Assembly (NCBI GenBank): GCA_024408855.1
Contig: JAKSUQ010000007.1
Span: 1 to 64,000, forward strand
Direction of reading: 5' to 3'
Origin: a bacterium
Lineage (GTDB): Bacteria; Cyanobacteriota; Vampirovibrionia; Gastranaerophilales; Gastranaerophilaceae
Length of the DNA: 64,000 nt
Shown here: positions 18,110 to 28,294 of the stretch, piece by piece
Position numbering within the stretch: the stretch's first letter is position 1
Layout: every line of letters begins with the position of its first letter
Program-made: the position numbers and the translations under genes
The notes under the pieces: model-generated
Seen by the model: the letters and a program-made list of their open reading frames with translations, nothing else
What the model was told of the DNA's origin: nothing
Database searches by the model: none

Positions 18110-18634
18110 ATGAGAAAATTCAGTTTTGTAGATGTAATTATTATAAGTGGAGTTATTATAGCTATGTTTGTCGGAATTTATACCGCAAAACATTTTCGTC
18201 AGACTGCTGATAAACAAATAGAGGCAACTTCTCCTATAATGTTTCAGGTATTCTTGCGGGGTGTAACTGTTACCGGGGAAGATTTTCCGATTAAAATTAA
18301 CGAAAAAACATTTATTACTATAAGAAATGTCCCTTATACGGAATTGGAAGTAACAGATGTTAAGTCTGAACCAAGAAAAACATATTCCCCGTCAGCCAAG
18401 GCATTGGCTGTTACAGATCCAGGGCAACCGGCACTTTTTGATGCTGTTGTAACGATTAAAGATACAGCTAAAATTACTAAAGACGGAGCTGTCGTTGGCG
18501 GAAATAAAATAAAAATAGGTTTACCGGTTACTTTAGAAGGAGAAAGGTATAAATTTAACGGTACTCTTTCTGATGTAAGGTTATATAATAACGAAACTGT
18601 TGATAATTCCGGTGAAAATGTTAATTTAGGATAG
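18110..18634 (+). CDS. DUF4330-like membrane-anchored protein
   Basis: A 174-residue protein with one N-terminal membrane helix (VDVIIISGVIIAMFVGIYTA, residues 7-26) and a beta-rich extracytoplasmic part. The layout, including FSFVDVI before the helix, and motifs such as PVTLEGERYKFNGTLSDVR near the end recall DUF4330 proteins, which are typical of Cyanobacteria and have no known function. The start is ATG 18110, nine bases after TTGGAG; the frame also opens with an in-frame TTG at 18095 that is part of this ribosome site. It sits between the heptose kinase and the O-antigen ligase gene, five bases before the latter, which suggests an envelope role. Confidence 0.65.
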   Translation: MRKFSFVDVIIISGVIIAMFVGIYTAKHFRQTADKQIEATSPIMFQVFLRGVTVTGEDFPIKINEKTFITIRNVPYTELEVTDVKSEPRKTYSPSAKALAVTDPGQPALFDAVVTIKDTAKITKDGAVVGGNKIKIGLPVTLEGERYKFNGTLSDVRLYNNETVDNSGENVNLG

Positions 18635-18638
18635 CTTA

Positions 18639-21935
<3,297 letters not shown>

Positions 21936-21936
<1 letters not shown>

Positions 21937-22376
21937 TGAGAAAGAACTTAAATATAATTCAAATTAACGGTATTCGCGGAATAGTATTAGCAATAATGGC
22001 TGTGTGCTGTTTGGCTGTCGGTTTTATCGGATTTCCCGGATGGATAATGATGCATTTATGGAATTTGGGAGCTTCTCATTTTCTTATGTTTCCGTCAATC
22101 GGAATATTCCAAGGCATATTGCTTTGGGCGATTATAATTGCTTCATATTTCACTTTTAGAAAAAACAAAATGATAATATGCGTAAAATCTCCGCAAGGTT
22201 TGGATGATGAGGAATTAAAAAATATTTTTGCCGATATAAGAGAGCGTGCTAAGGAAGATGTTATAAAACAAGCAATGTATAGAGCAAAAGAAGTAGAACA
22301 AAATATAAAGACAGAAGAAAATAATCAAGTTAATTGTGAGGCACAGTCTTCAAATCAAAATCATGATCAACTGTAA
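21936..22376 (+). CDS. Small orphan membrane protein between ligA and glmU
   Basis: A 146-residue protein with two N-terminal membrane helices (GIVLAIMAVCCLAVGFIGF, about 15-33, and GIFQGILLWAIIIASYFTF, about 55-73) and a charged cytoplasmic tail of about 70 residues that ends in a Gln/Asn-rich stretch. No family recognised. Its ATG overlaps the ligA stop by one base, so it is translationally coupled to ligA. The glmU start follows after 13 bases. The SPQGLDDEELKNIFADIRERA segment looks helical and acidic. Confidence 0.75.
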
Positions 22377-22389
22377 TATAGAGGGAAAT

Positions 22390-23676
22390 ATGCTAAAGTC
22401 AATAATTCTTGCAGCGGGAAAAGGTACACGGATGAAGTCGGACAGACCAAAGGTTTTGCATACAATTTTTGATAAAACCTTGTTGGGATATGTGATAGAG
22501 GCGGTTAATAATACCGGTATTGCAGAGGAAAATTATGTTATAGTCGGTCATCAATCCGAAACTGTTAAAGAATATTTGGAGAGGAATTATAGCGGAACAA
22601 AGACTGTTTTGCAAATGCCTCAACTTGGTACAGGTCATGCTGTAAGTCTTGTAGTTCCTCATTTAAAAGATTATACAGGTGAGGTTATAATTCTATGCGG
22701 TGATACGCCTCTTATTACGTCTGATACTATCAAAGAATTTGTGGGATTTCACAGAAGTTCAAAAGCTGATTTGACCGTAATGAGTGCAATACAGGAAAAT
22801 CCGACAAATTACGGGCGAATAGTAAGAAATTCAGACGATATGCTTGAAGCTATTGTTGAAGAAAAAGATGCTAATGCCGAACAAAAGAATATAAAAGAAA
22901 TCAATGCAGGGATATATTGCTTGAATTGGGGAAAATTATCAAATGCGTTTTTGTCATTGAGTAATGATAATGCACAAGGGGAATATTATCTTACGGATAT
23001 TGTTAAATGGGCTGTAAATTCAGGTTTAAAATCTTGCGTATATATCTTGAAGAATAATGAAGAAGTTTTTGGTATTAATTCAAAAGAGAATTTAGCTCAA
23101 GCGACGAGATATCTTAATGACAGGATTATAAAAAAACATTTAATAAATGGAGTTACAATTATTGACCCTCTGACGACATGGATAAGTCCTGATACGGAAA
23201 TTGAAGCTGATACGGTGATATATCCGTCTTGTTATATTGAAGGGAAAAATAAAATTGGTAAGAACTGTAAAATAGGGCCATTTGCTCATATAAGAGGTGG
23301 TGTTGTTTTGGAGGATAATGTTAAAATCGGTAATTTTGTAGAGGTCAAAAAATCTGTTATAAAATCTGATACAAACGCTTGCCATTTGACTTATATAGGT
23401 GATAGTGAAATCGGTTCAAACGTAAATATCGGAGCGGGTACCATTACGGCGAACTATGAACCGCTTTCAAAAATTAAAAGCAAAACGGTTATTAAAGATA
23501 ATGTAAAAATCGGATCAAATTCTGTTTTGGTAGCTCCTGTAACAATAAATGAGAGTGCAAATATTGGAGCTTTGAGTGTTATAACGAAAGATATTCCCAA
23601 AAACTCTTTGGCAATAACAAGATCTCCTTTGCAGATTATAGCTGATTGGGTAGTTAAAAAGACAAAAAAAATATAA
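22390..23676 (+). CDS. glmU: Bifunctional GlmU: GlcNAc-1-P uridyltransferase / GlcN-1-P acetyltransferase
   Basis: Makes UDP-GlcNAc, the precursor of peptidoglycan and LPS. The 428-residue protein has the N-terminal pyrophosphorylase domain (LAAGKGTRMKSDRPKVLH, residues 6-23; GDTPLI; NAGIY) and a C-terminal left-handed beta-helix with hexapeptide repeats, including NIGAGTITANYEP with acetyl-CoA-site features and the SVLVAPVTINESANIGA stretch. It is about 28 residues shorter than E. coli GlmU. ATG 22390 follows GAGGGAAAT; 18 upstream codons in frame overlap the previous gene and do not match the family. It is the last gene of the operon that starts with hldA, so heptose, O-antigen and UDP-GlcNAc supply are co-transcribed. 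Confidence 0.96.
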   Translation: MLKSIILAAGKGTRMKSDRPKVLHTIFDKTLLGYVIEAVNNTGIAEENYVIVGHQSETVKEYLERNYSGTKTVLQMPQLGTGHAVSLVVPHLKDYTGEVIILCGDTPLITSDTIKEFVGFHRSSKADLTVMSAIQENPTNYGRIVRNSDDMLEAIVEEKDANAEQKNIKEINAGIYCLNWGKLSNAFLSLSNDNAQGEYYLTDIVKWAVNSGLKSCVYILKNNEEVFGINSKENLAQATRYLNDRIIKKHLINGVTIIDPLTTWISPDTEIEADTVIYPSCYIEGKNKIGKNCKIGPFAHIRGGVVLEDNVKIGNFVEVKKSVIKSDTNACHLTYIGDSEIGSNVNIGAGTITANYEPLSKIKSKTVIKDNVKIGSNSVLVAPVTINESANIGALSVITKDIPKNSLAITRSPLQIIADWVVKKTKKI

Positions 23677-23766
23677 TAACAAACTGTTCACTCTTTACTC
23701 AAAATAAATTAAAAACAAACGTTTCAATCTTCACCAATTCATCTGCCGTATATCCTTTGAGTAGGC

Positions 23767-23802
23767 GGAAAAATTAACTTTTCCAACTTTCTCTTTTTTT
23801 TG
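23767..23802 (+). terminator. Possible terminator after glmU
   Basis: GGAAAA (23767-23772) and TTTTCC (23779-23784) form a 6-bp stem with a 6-base loop. A T-rich run follows only after several bases (TTTCTCTTTTTTTT, to about 23802), so the fit to a standard terminator is imperfect. Confidence 0.3.
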
Positions 23803-23833
23803 TAAACTTTTGTAAATTTTATCTCCAAAATGT

Positions 23834-23860
23834 TAAAGTTTTCAAAAAAAATACCGTTAA
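23834..23860 (+). promoter_or_regulatory. Sigma-28 (FliA/SigD)-like promoter before the EF-hand gene
   Basis: TAAAGTTT at 23834-23841 matches the sigma-28 -35 consensus. Exactly 11 bases later ACCGTTAA (23853-23860) matches the -10 consensus GCCGATAA at 6 of 8 positions. The ATG at 23898 is 37 bases downstream, after AAAAGGAG. The spacing of 11 is the family standard. Confidence 0.5.
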
Positions 23861-23897
23861 TCATGGAAACAAAGTAAAAAAGGAAAAGGAGTATCGT

Positions 23898-26198
23898 ATG
23901 ACAATTGATATCAACAGGGCAATAATTTTAACCCAATTGACAAATAGGCAAATTAGTGAGGCGGATAAAGACGGTAACGGTTTGGTATCTCAGAATGAGT
24001 TTTATTCTTTTTTGAATGATATGTTTGGCGAGGGTAATTCGTCATTATATAATTCTGTTTGGTTGACATTGAATACCAATCGTTCACATACAAAAATAGT
24101 AGATAATTTTGGAAATAAAAAATGGGAAGATGCGAACCTAAGTGCAAGTGAGCAGGGTGTTGCAGAAGAGACGATTGCGAATTATGGAGAAACCTATGTT
24201 CAATGTGAAAATTATCTGCGAGGATATAAGGACGGTTTAGGAGAATATTATACATATATTTTATATTCAATGGTAGATTATCTCTCTCAACATGGTGGTG
24301 CTTTGGAAAATGCGTTACCATATATATTGCCGGATGTTGCACGCAGTATAATGCAAGAAAATGAATCTGTTATGCTAAATGCAAATCAAGATTTGTATAA
24401 TACATTAGAAATAATGTATGGTGCAGATGGTGCGAAAGAAAAAATATTAGAAGGATATTTGGAACAGTATGATGTTACTACAATTGATGGTTTAATAGCT
24501 TTTAAAGAGAATGTACAAACCCAGTTAACGGATGTATCGGTTACGCAATCCGCTAATAGCTTTATGCAGCTTGTAGATTGTCTCAGCGGCATAAACGAAT
24601 ACGGGCTGTGTTTAGGTGATATTTATGAGAATTCTGATGATAGTATGAAAAATCTAAAAAGTTTTCTTATAAAAATAATGGTAGCATTTATTGAGGAAAA
24701 TCCTTCAACGGTAGATTCTTCGGCATTCTATCATAGCTCAGCTTATCAAAATAATAGAACAGAGTTGCAAGAGTATTGTAGAATTTATAAAGCATTAGAG
24801 GACGGTAGCAGTGTGCATCATAAAGATTTCTATCAGGCAATTCGAGAGCAAATAGATGATGATGATATTTATGACGAATTTGTAAAATATCAAGATGGAA
24901 ATGTTGATATAGATGCTGATGAATTTTTGGCAATTATTATGCAAAATCCAAAAGGTTTCTTAGATGCTGATAACAAGACAGATTGGGCTAAGGTAGCAGA
25001 AGCATACTTGGCACAACCGTCAGTAAGCGCATTCTTGAAAAATATTGAACAACATATTAATGACGGAAATGCGGATGAATTAGATGATTCTTGGGATGAG
25101 TATAAAGGCAAAGTCGACAGTTTAGATGGTGATGCATTGACTGAGGAAGTAAAAAATGCTGCAATTAAATACATCAATAATGCGTGTGCTAAGTATCCTG
25201 ATTTAAAAAATAAGATTAATGAAGCAACTTCAAATGGCAGCAATGATTATGTATCATATATAAATTCTTGCTATAAGAAAGAACAGCTCACAACCTTTAT
25301 GGACAGTGTTAAAAGTTTAGTTGAAGAACAAGAATTGATTAATAAATATGAAAAGGTAGGTAGTGATTGGATGGACTGTCAAGGTACTCACGGAGGTATG
25401 CTATACCAATCATATATAAACACAAAAAGTGCAAAATATACCGCAAAATTACAAAAGAATGGTCAACCTGTAACTTCCGGAATTACATATTCATTAGAGG
25501 CAGCCGAGGGCGGCCCTATTCCTCCCGGTGTTATAATGTCATCTGACGGAACTTTACGAGTATTACCGGATGCTGAGATACCTGACGGCGGATTCCAATA
25601 TAAAGTAATCGTCAAGGTAGGAGATCAAGAGTTTGTATGGGATGACGGCAATAAAATTATGCCAAAATTAAAGCAAGAGGACAAGTCAGCTTTGCAAAGT
25701 GCAGTTGTTGATGATTATTTTATTCAATCAGCTGCCTTTTGGAACATTGATTCTGATGAAGACGCGGATATAGAAGTAGTAAAGACGATGGCTAAAGATA
25801 AGATGAAAACACATTGTCACTTCCTGGCTACGGACCTTAAGCTCAAAAAGATAGATTCGAATATCGCACAAAGAGCTGCTGATACACTTTATAATTACTA
25901 TGCAGCAATAATTAATGGAATTTATGATCCGACTGAAAGTAATGAAGGTAATTCTACCGCAACAGGACATGTGGCACCGACTGAATATTTTGACCCACTA
26001 ACAGGATCCGTGAAAAAAACTGATGATATTACTTATCATAATACTGGATATATTGATGATGATGATAAACCAGGTTTTGAAAATAAAAATTCTGCCGGCA
26101 TATTGTTGATGGAAAAGAAGGATAGTCATAATTATGCAATATTGATAAGGGGTGAAAAAATAAAAGAAACATTCCAGAATATTATAAACCTGTTATAA
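23898..26198 (+). CDS. Large EF-hand protein
   Basis: A 766-residue protein with no signal peptide. Residues about 20-33 are a good EF-hand calcium loop (ADKDGNGLVSQNEF: D-K-D-G-N-G-x-x-x-x-x-E). A second EF-like site is near residue 330 (QDGNVDIDADEFLAIIM), followed by DADNKTDWAKVAEAYL. The middle is helical. Residues about 515-590 form a beta-rich, Ig/cadherin-like segment (GITYSLEAAEGGPIPPGV, SDGTLRVLPDAEIPDGGF). The C-terminus is charged. The overall family is not recognised. AAAAGGAG sets the start. It stands alone, with a sigma-28-like promoter upstream and a strong terminator downstream. The gene at the right edge of the window has a related EF-like N-terminus. Confidence 0.75.
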   Translation: MTIDINRAIILTQLTNRQISEADKDGNGLVSQNEFYSFLNDMFGEGNSSLYNSVWLTLNTNRSHTKIVDNFGNKKWEDANLSASEQGVAEETIANYGETYVQCENYLRGYKDGLGEYYTYILYSMVDYLSQHGGALENALPYILPDVARSIMQENESVMLNANQDLYNTLEIMYGADGAKEKILEGYLEQYDVTTIDGLIAFKENVQTQLTDVSVTQSANSFMQLVDCLSGINEYGLCLGDIYENSDDSMKNLKSFLIKIMVAFIEENPSTVDSSAFYHSSAYQNNRTELQEYCRIYKALEDGSSVHHKDFYQAIREQIDDDDIYDEFVKYQDGNVDIDADEFLAIIMQNPKGFLDADNKTDWAKVAEAYLAQPSVSAFLKNIEQHINDGNADELDDSWDEYKGKVDSLDGDALTEEVKNAAIKYINNACAKYPDLKNKINEATSNGSNDYVSYINSCYKKEQLTTFMDSVKSLVEEQELINKYEKVGSDWMDCQGTHGGMLYQSYINTKSAKYTAKLQKNGQPVTSGITYSLEAAEGGPIPPGVIMSSDGTLRVLPDAEIPDGGFQYKVIVKVGDQEFVWDDGNKIMPKLKQEDKSALQSAVVDDYFIQSAAFWNIDSDEDADIEVVKTMAKDKMKTHCHFLATDLKLKKIDSNIAQRAADTLYNYYAAIINGIYDPTESNEGNSTATGHVAPTEYFDPLTGSVKKTDDITYHNTGYIDDDDKPGFENKNSAGILLMEKKDSHNYAILIRGEKIKETFQNIINLL

Positions 26199-26263
26199 TA
26201 ATAGATAATTTCATCATTATTAAATTCATTGCTTTGGTTTATAATTCAACAAAATGTATAGCA

Positions 26264-26301
26264 AAAGAAGATGTCCAATATTTTGGACATCTTCTTTTTT
26301 G
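26264..26301 (+). terminator. Strong Rho-independent terminator of the EF-hand gene
   Basis: A perfect 14-bp inverted repeat (26264-26277 with 26284-26297, core AGATGTCCA / TGGACATCT) with a 6-base loop and a T run to 26300. Its symmetry, with an A-rich left flank, would also let it work on the minus strand, but no minus-strand gene ends here. Confidence 0.85.
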
Positions 26302-26540
26302 TCTTTTTCTATTGCTCTACATTCTTGCCAATACTTTCCTGCTCATTTTTCGACTATCGGTATTCCGTAACACTCGATATTTCCACAGCTTCTATTGAAA
26401 AAATGTAAAGTAATGTTTACGTTTCGTGCGAGTTTGTTGTAATTATATAATTTTCATGTTATTATTGTCCCGTTGGACTGCTAAAGTATGCTTTTATTGA
26501 GCAAAAATTAATTTAGTAAGCAACGAGTACAAAGGTTTAG
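26302..26540. other. Gene-free stretch upstream of rpsH
   Basis: No ORF with plausible coding character, tRNA, or known RNA motif was recognised here on either strand. A TATAAT-like box occurs near 26448 but without a convincing -35. With the following leader it makes 400 bases of non-coding DNA before a ribosomal gene that normally lies inside an operon, so an unrecognised RNA or a long leader is possible. Confidence 0.5.
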
Positions 26541-26594
26541 CCGAATAATTAAATTTTAGTTTAAATGATTTAATCATATACTTCGGTTTTACCG
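26541..26594 (+). promoter_or_regulatory. Two overlapping hairpins in the rpsH leader
   Basis: CCGAA (26541-26545) pairs with TTCGG (26582-26586), and inside it ATTAAAT (26548-26554) pairs with ATTTAAT (26568-26574). The second hairpin, CGGT-TTT-ACCG (26584-26594), uses part of the TTCGG arm, so the two exclude each other. The rpsH ATG lies 20 bases further. This could be an autoregulatory leader; it is read from pairing alone. Confidence 0.35.
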
Positions 26595-26614
26595 CAACAG
26601 TAAAGGATAATGAA

Positions 26615-27010
26615 ATGAATACAGATCCGATAGCAGATATGCTAACAAGAATTAGAAACGCAAGTTTAGTTTCTCATCCGTCAGTTGAAATGCCATCTTC
26701 AAAATTGAAAGTTGCTTTGGCAAAAGTTTTGAAAGAAGAAGGTTATATCAATGACTACTCAGAAAGCGTTGACGGACATTTTAAAACTCTTTCAATCGAA
26801 TTGAAATATGATGAAATGAACAAACCTGTTATTTCAAGTTTAAAAAGAGTTTCAAAACCGGGTTTGAGAACATACAGCAAAGCTAAAAGTCTTCCGCAAG
26901 TTCTCGGTGGTATGGGTGTAGCTATTATTTCTACAAGCAAAGGTCTTTTAACAGATCGTAAAGCCAGAAAAGAAAATCTCGGCGGAGAAATTATTTGCTA
27001 TATTCATTAA
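26615..27010 (+). CDS. rpsH: 30S ribosomal protein S8
   Basis: Binds the central domain of 16S rRNA early in 30S assembly. The 131-residue product has the usual S8 length and motifs: N-terminal [15 protein letters not shown] (residues 2-16), the middle [12 protein letters not shown], and the C-terminal [22 protein letters not shown] followed by GGEIICYI (each shown in part). AAAGGA nine bases upstream supports the start. In nearly all bacteria it lies inside the spc operon after rplE/rpsN and directly before rplF. Here 416 bases without a gene precede it, and rplF is 107 bases away. Confidence 0.98.
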   Translation: MNTDPIADMLTRIRNASLVSHPSVEMPSSKLKVALAKVLKEEGYINDYSESVDGHFKTLSIELKYDEMNKPVISSLKRVSKPGLRTYSKAKSLPQVLGGMGVAIISTSKGLLTDRKARKENLGGEIICYIH

Positions 27011-27053
27011 TCAGTGAATAATACAGTATGCAGGTTCAATTGACAGAAAAGCC

Positions 27054-27062
27054 TGCTATAAT
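27054..27062 (+). promoter_or_regulatory. Extended -10 promoter between rpsH and rplF
   Basis: TGC-TATAAT is a perfect extended -10 element. The consensus-like TTGACA at 27040-27045 is only 11 bases upstream, too close to serve as its -35. GCAGG (27030-27034) and CCTGC (27052-27056) form a hairpin that covers the spacer and the first part of the element. The rplF start follows at 27118 after AAGGAG. Confidence 0.5.
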
Positions 27063-27117
27063 ACACACGAATTGCGGATAATGTTTTCCGTAATCAGAAA
27101 AAGCAAAGGAGAAAAAT

Positions 27118-27657
27118 ATGTCACGTATAGGAAAAAAACCAATTGATATACCTTCAGGTGTTGAAGTAAAACTCGAAGGAAATCTTTTTACGGCAAAAGG
27201 CCCTAAAGGAACTGAATCAGTAGCTTTCAGAGATGAAGTGAAAGTTTCTGTTAAGGATAATCAAGTTATTGTAGAACCGAATTCAGATGACAGAAAAACA
27301 GGTGCTTTGCACGGTTTGTTCAGAACTTTGATTGCAAACGCTGTTAAGGGTGTATCTGACGGATTTGAAAAGAAATTGGAAATTGTCGGTGTAGGTTATC
27401 GTGCTAATATGGAAGGCTCAAATCTCAATATGGCATTGGGTTATTCTCATCCTGTTATCGTTGTTCCGCCGGCAGGAATTTCAATTAGCGTTGAAGCTAA
27501 TACAAAAATTACTGTAAAAGGTTCTAATAAACAAGCCGTAGGTGATGTAGCAGCATTCATAAGAAGCAAACGTCCTCCTGAAGTATACAAAGGTAAGGGT
27601 GTAAAATATGAAGGCGAATACATTAGACGTAAAGCCGGTAAAGCTGGTAAAAAGTAA
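27118..27657 (+). CDS. rplF: 50S ribosomal protein L6
   Basis: Binds 23S rRNA near the factor-binding site. The 179-residue product matches L6: MSRIGKKPIDIPSGVEV at the start, the domain junction LHGLFRTLIANAVKGVSDGF, the repeat GVGYRANMEG, and the C-terminal PPEVYKGKGVKYEGEYIRRK (in part) with a Lys-rich tail. AAGGAG seven bases before the ATG is a strong ribosome site. It lies 107 bases from rpsH and 134 bases from rplR and appears to have its own promoter, unlike the tightly packed spc operon. Confidence 0.98.
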   Translation: MSRIGKKPIDIPSGVEVKLEGNLFTAKGPKGTESVAFRDEVKVSVKDNQVIVEPNSDDRKTGALHGLFRTLIANAVKGVSDGFEKKLEIVGVGYRANMEGSNLNMALGYSHPVIVVPPAGISISVEANTKITVKGSNKQAVGDVAAFIRSKRPPEVYKGKGVKYEGEYIRRKAGKAGKK

Positions 27658-27676
27658 TTAAGTTAATAGACTCAAG

Positions 27677-27726
27677 GTTAATAAGTTATAGGTTCTTGAT
27701 ACTTATCTCCCTGTTTTCTTATTAAC
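27677..27726 (+). repeat. Inverted repeat in the rplF-rplR spacer
   Basis: GTTAATAAG (27677-27685) is the perfect complement of CTTATTAAC (27718-27726). A competing inner pair ATAAGT (27681-27686) / ACTTAT (27701-27706) shares bases with the outer left arm. The rplR ribosome site lies about 55 bases downstream. It could be a ribosomal-protein leader structure; there is no T run for a terminator. Confidence 0.45.
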
Positions 27727-27791
27727 ATACAAAACAAGCCCAAATGAACTCTTGATAAATTTCAAGCAGGTTCGGGTGAAAGGAAAGAAAA

Positions 27792-28160
27792 ATGATTAAA
27801 AAAGAAATCAGAAAACCACGTGTGCAAAAAAGACATCAATCTATAAGGGTAAAATTGTCCGGAACAACTGAATTCCCGAGATTGGCCGTATATAGAAGTA
27901 CAAAACACATTTATGCACAATTAATTGATGACGAAAAACATGTAACAGTTTGTTCCGCTTCATCAGTTGACAAAGACCTTAAAGAAAAACTTTCTCATGG
28001 TGGAAATATTGATGCAGCAAAAGTTGTTGGCGAAGCTATCGCTAAAAAAGCATTGGCAGCTGGTGTTGAATGTGTTGTGTTCGACAGAGGCGGTTTCTTA
28101 TACCACGGTAGAATTGCAGCTTTAGCTGATGCAGCAAGAGAAGCCGGTTTGATGTTTTAA
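27792..28160 (+). CDS. rplR: 50S ribosomal protein L18
   Basis: Binds 5S rRNA and joins it to the 50S subunit. The 122-residue protein has the L18 pattern: basic N-terminus ([18 protein letters not shown]), [18 protein letters not shown], the [15 protein letters not shown] helix, and the C-terminal [25 protein letters not shown] stretch (in part). GAAAGGAAAG just upstream serves as ribosome site. rpsE, rpmD, rplO and secY, which normally follow, are absent; a terminator-like hairpin and an unrelated TPR gene follow instead. Confidence 0.98.
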   Translation: MIKKEIRKPRVQKRHQSIRVKLSGTTEFPRLAVYRSTKHIYAQLIDDEKHVTVCSASSVDKDLKEKLSHGGNIDAAKVVGEAIAKKALAAGVECVVFDRGGFLYHGRIAALADAAREAGLMF

Positions 28161-28182
28161 TTTTAAGCAAAATATTGATATC

Positions 28183-28220
28183 TAAAATGGTGATGAAGAA
28201 TTAACTTTATCACCATTTTA
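28183..28220 (+). terminator. Terminator-like hairpin after rplR
   Basis: A 12-bp stem (TAAAATGGTGAT at 28183-28194 with ATCACCATTTTA at 28209-28220) encloses a 14-base loop. The T run is short (TTTT inside the right arm), but the location right after rplR and the stem length support a transcription stop. Confidence 0.6.
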
Positions 28221-28294
28221 CTATATTAACTTTAGTTAATATTTATACATTAAATTCTTTTTTTGATAAAATATTATAATAGAGGGCTAATTTT

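Noticed and set aside
23898-26198. Phage tail or structural protein
   Set aside because: EF-hand loops and a solitary setting without other phage genes speak against it.
27040-27045. Consensus TTGACA as -35 of the rplF promoter
   Set aside because: Only 11 bases separate it from TATAAT; sigma-70 needs 16-18.
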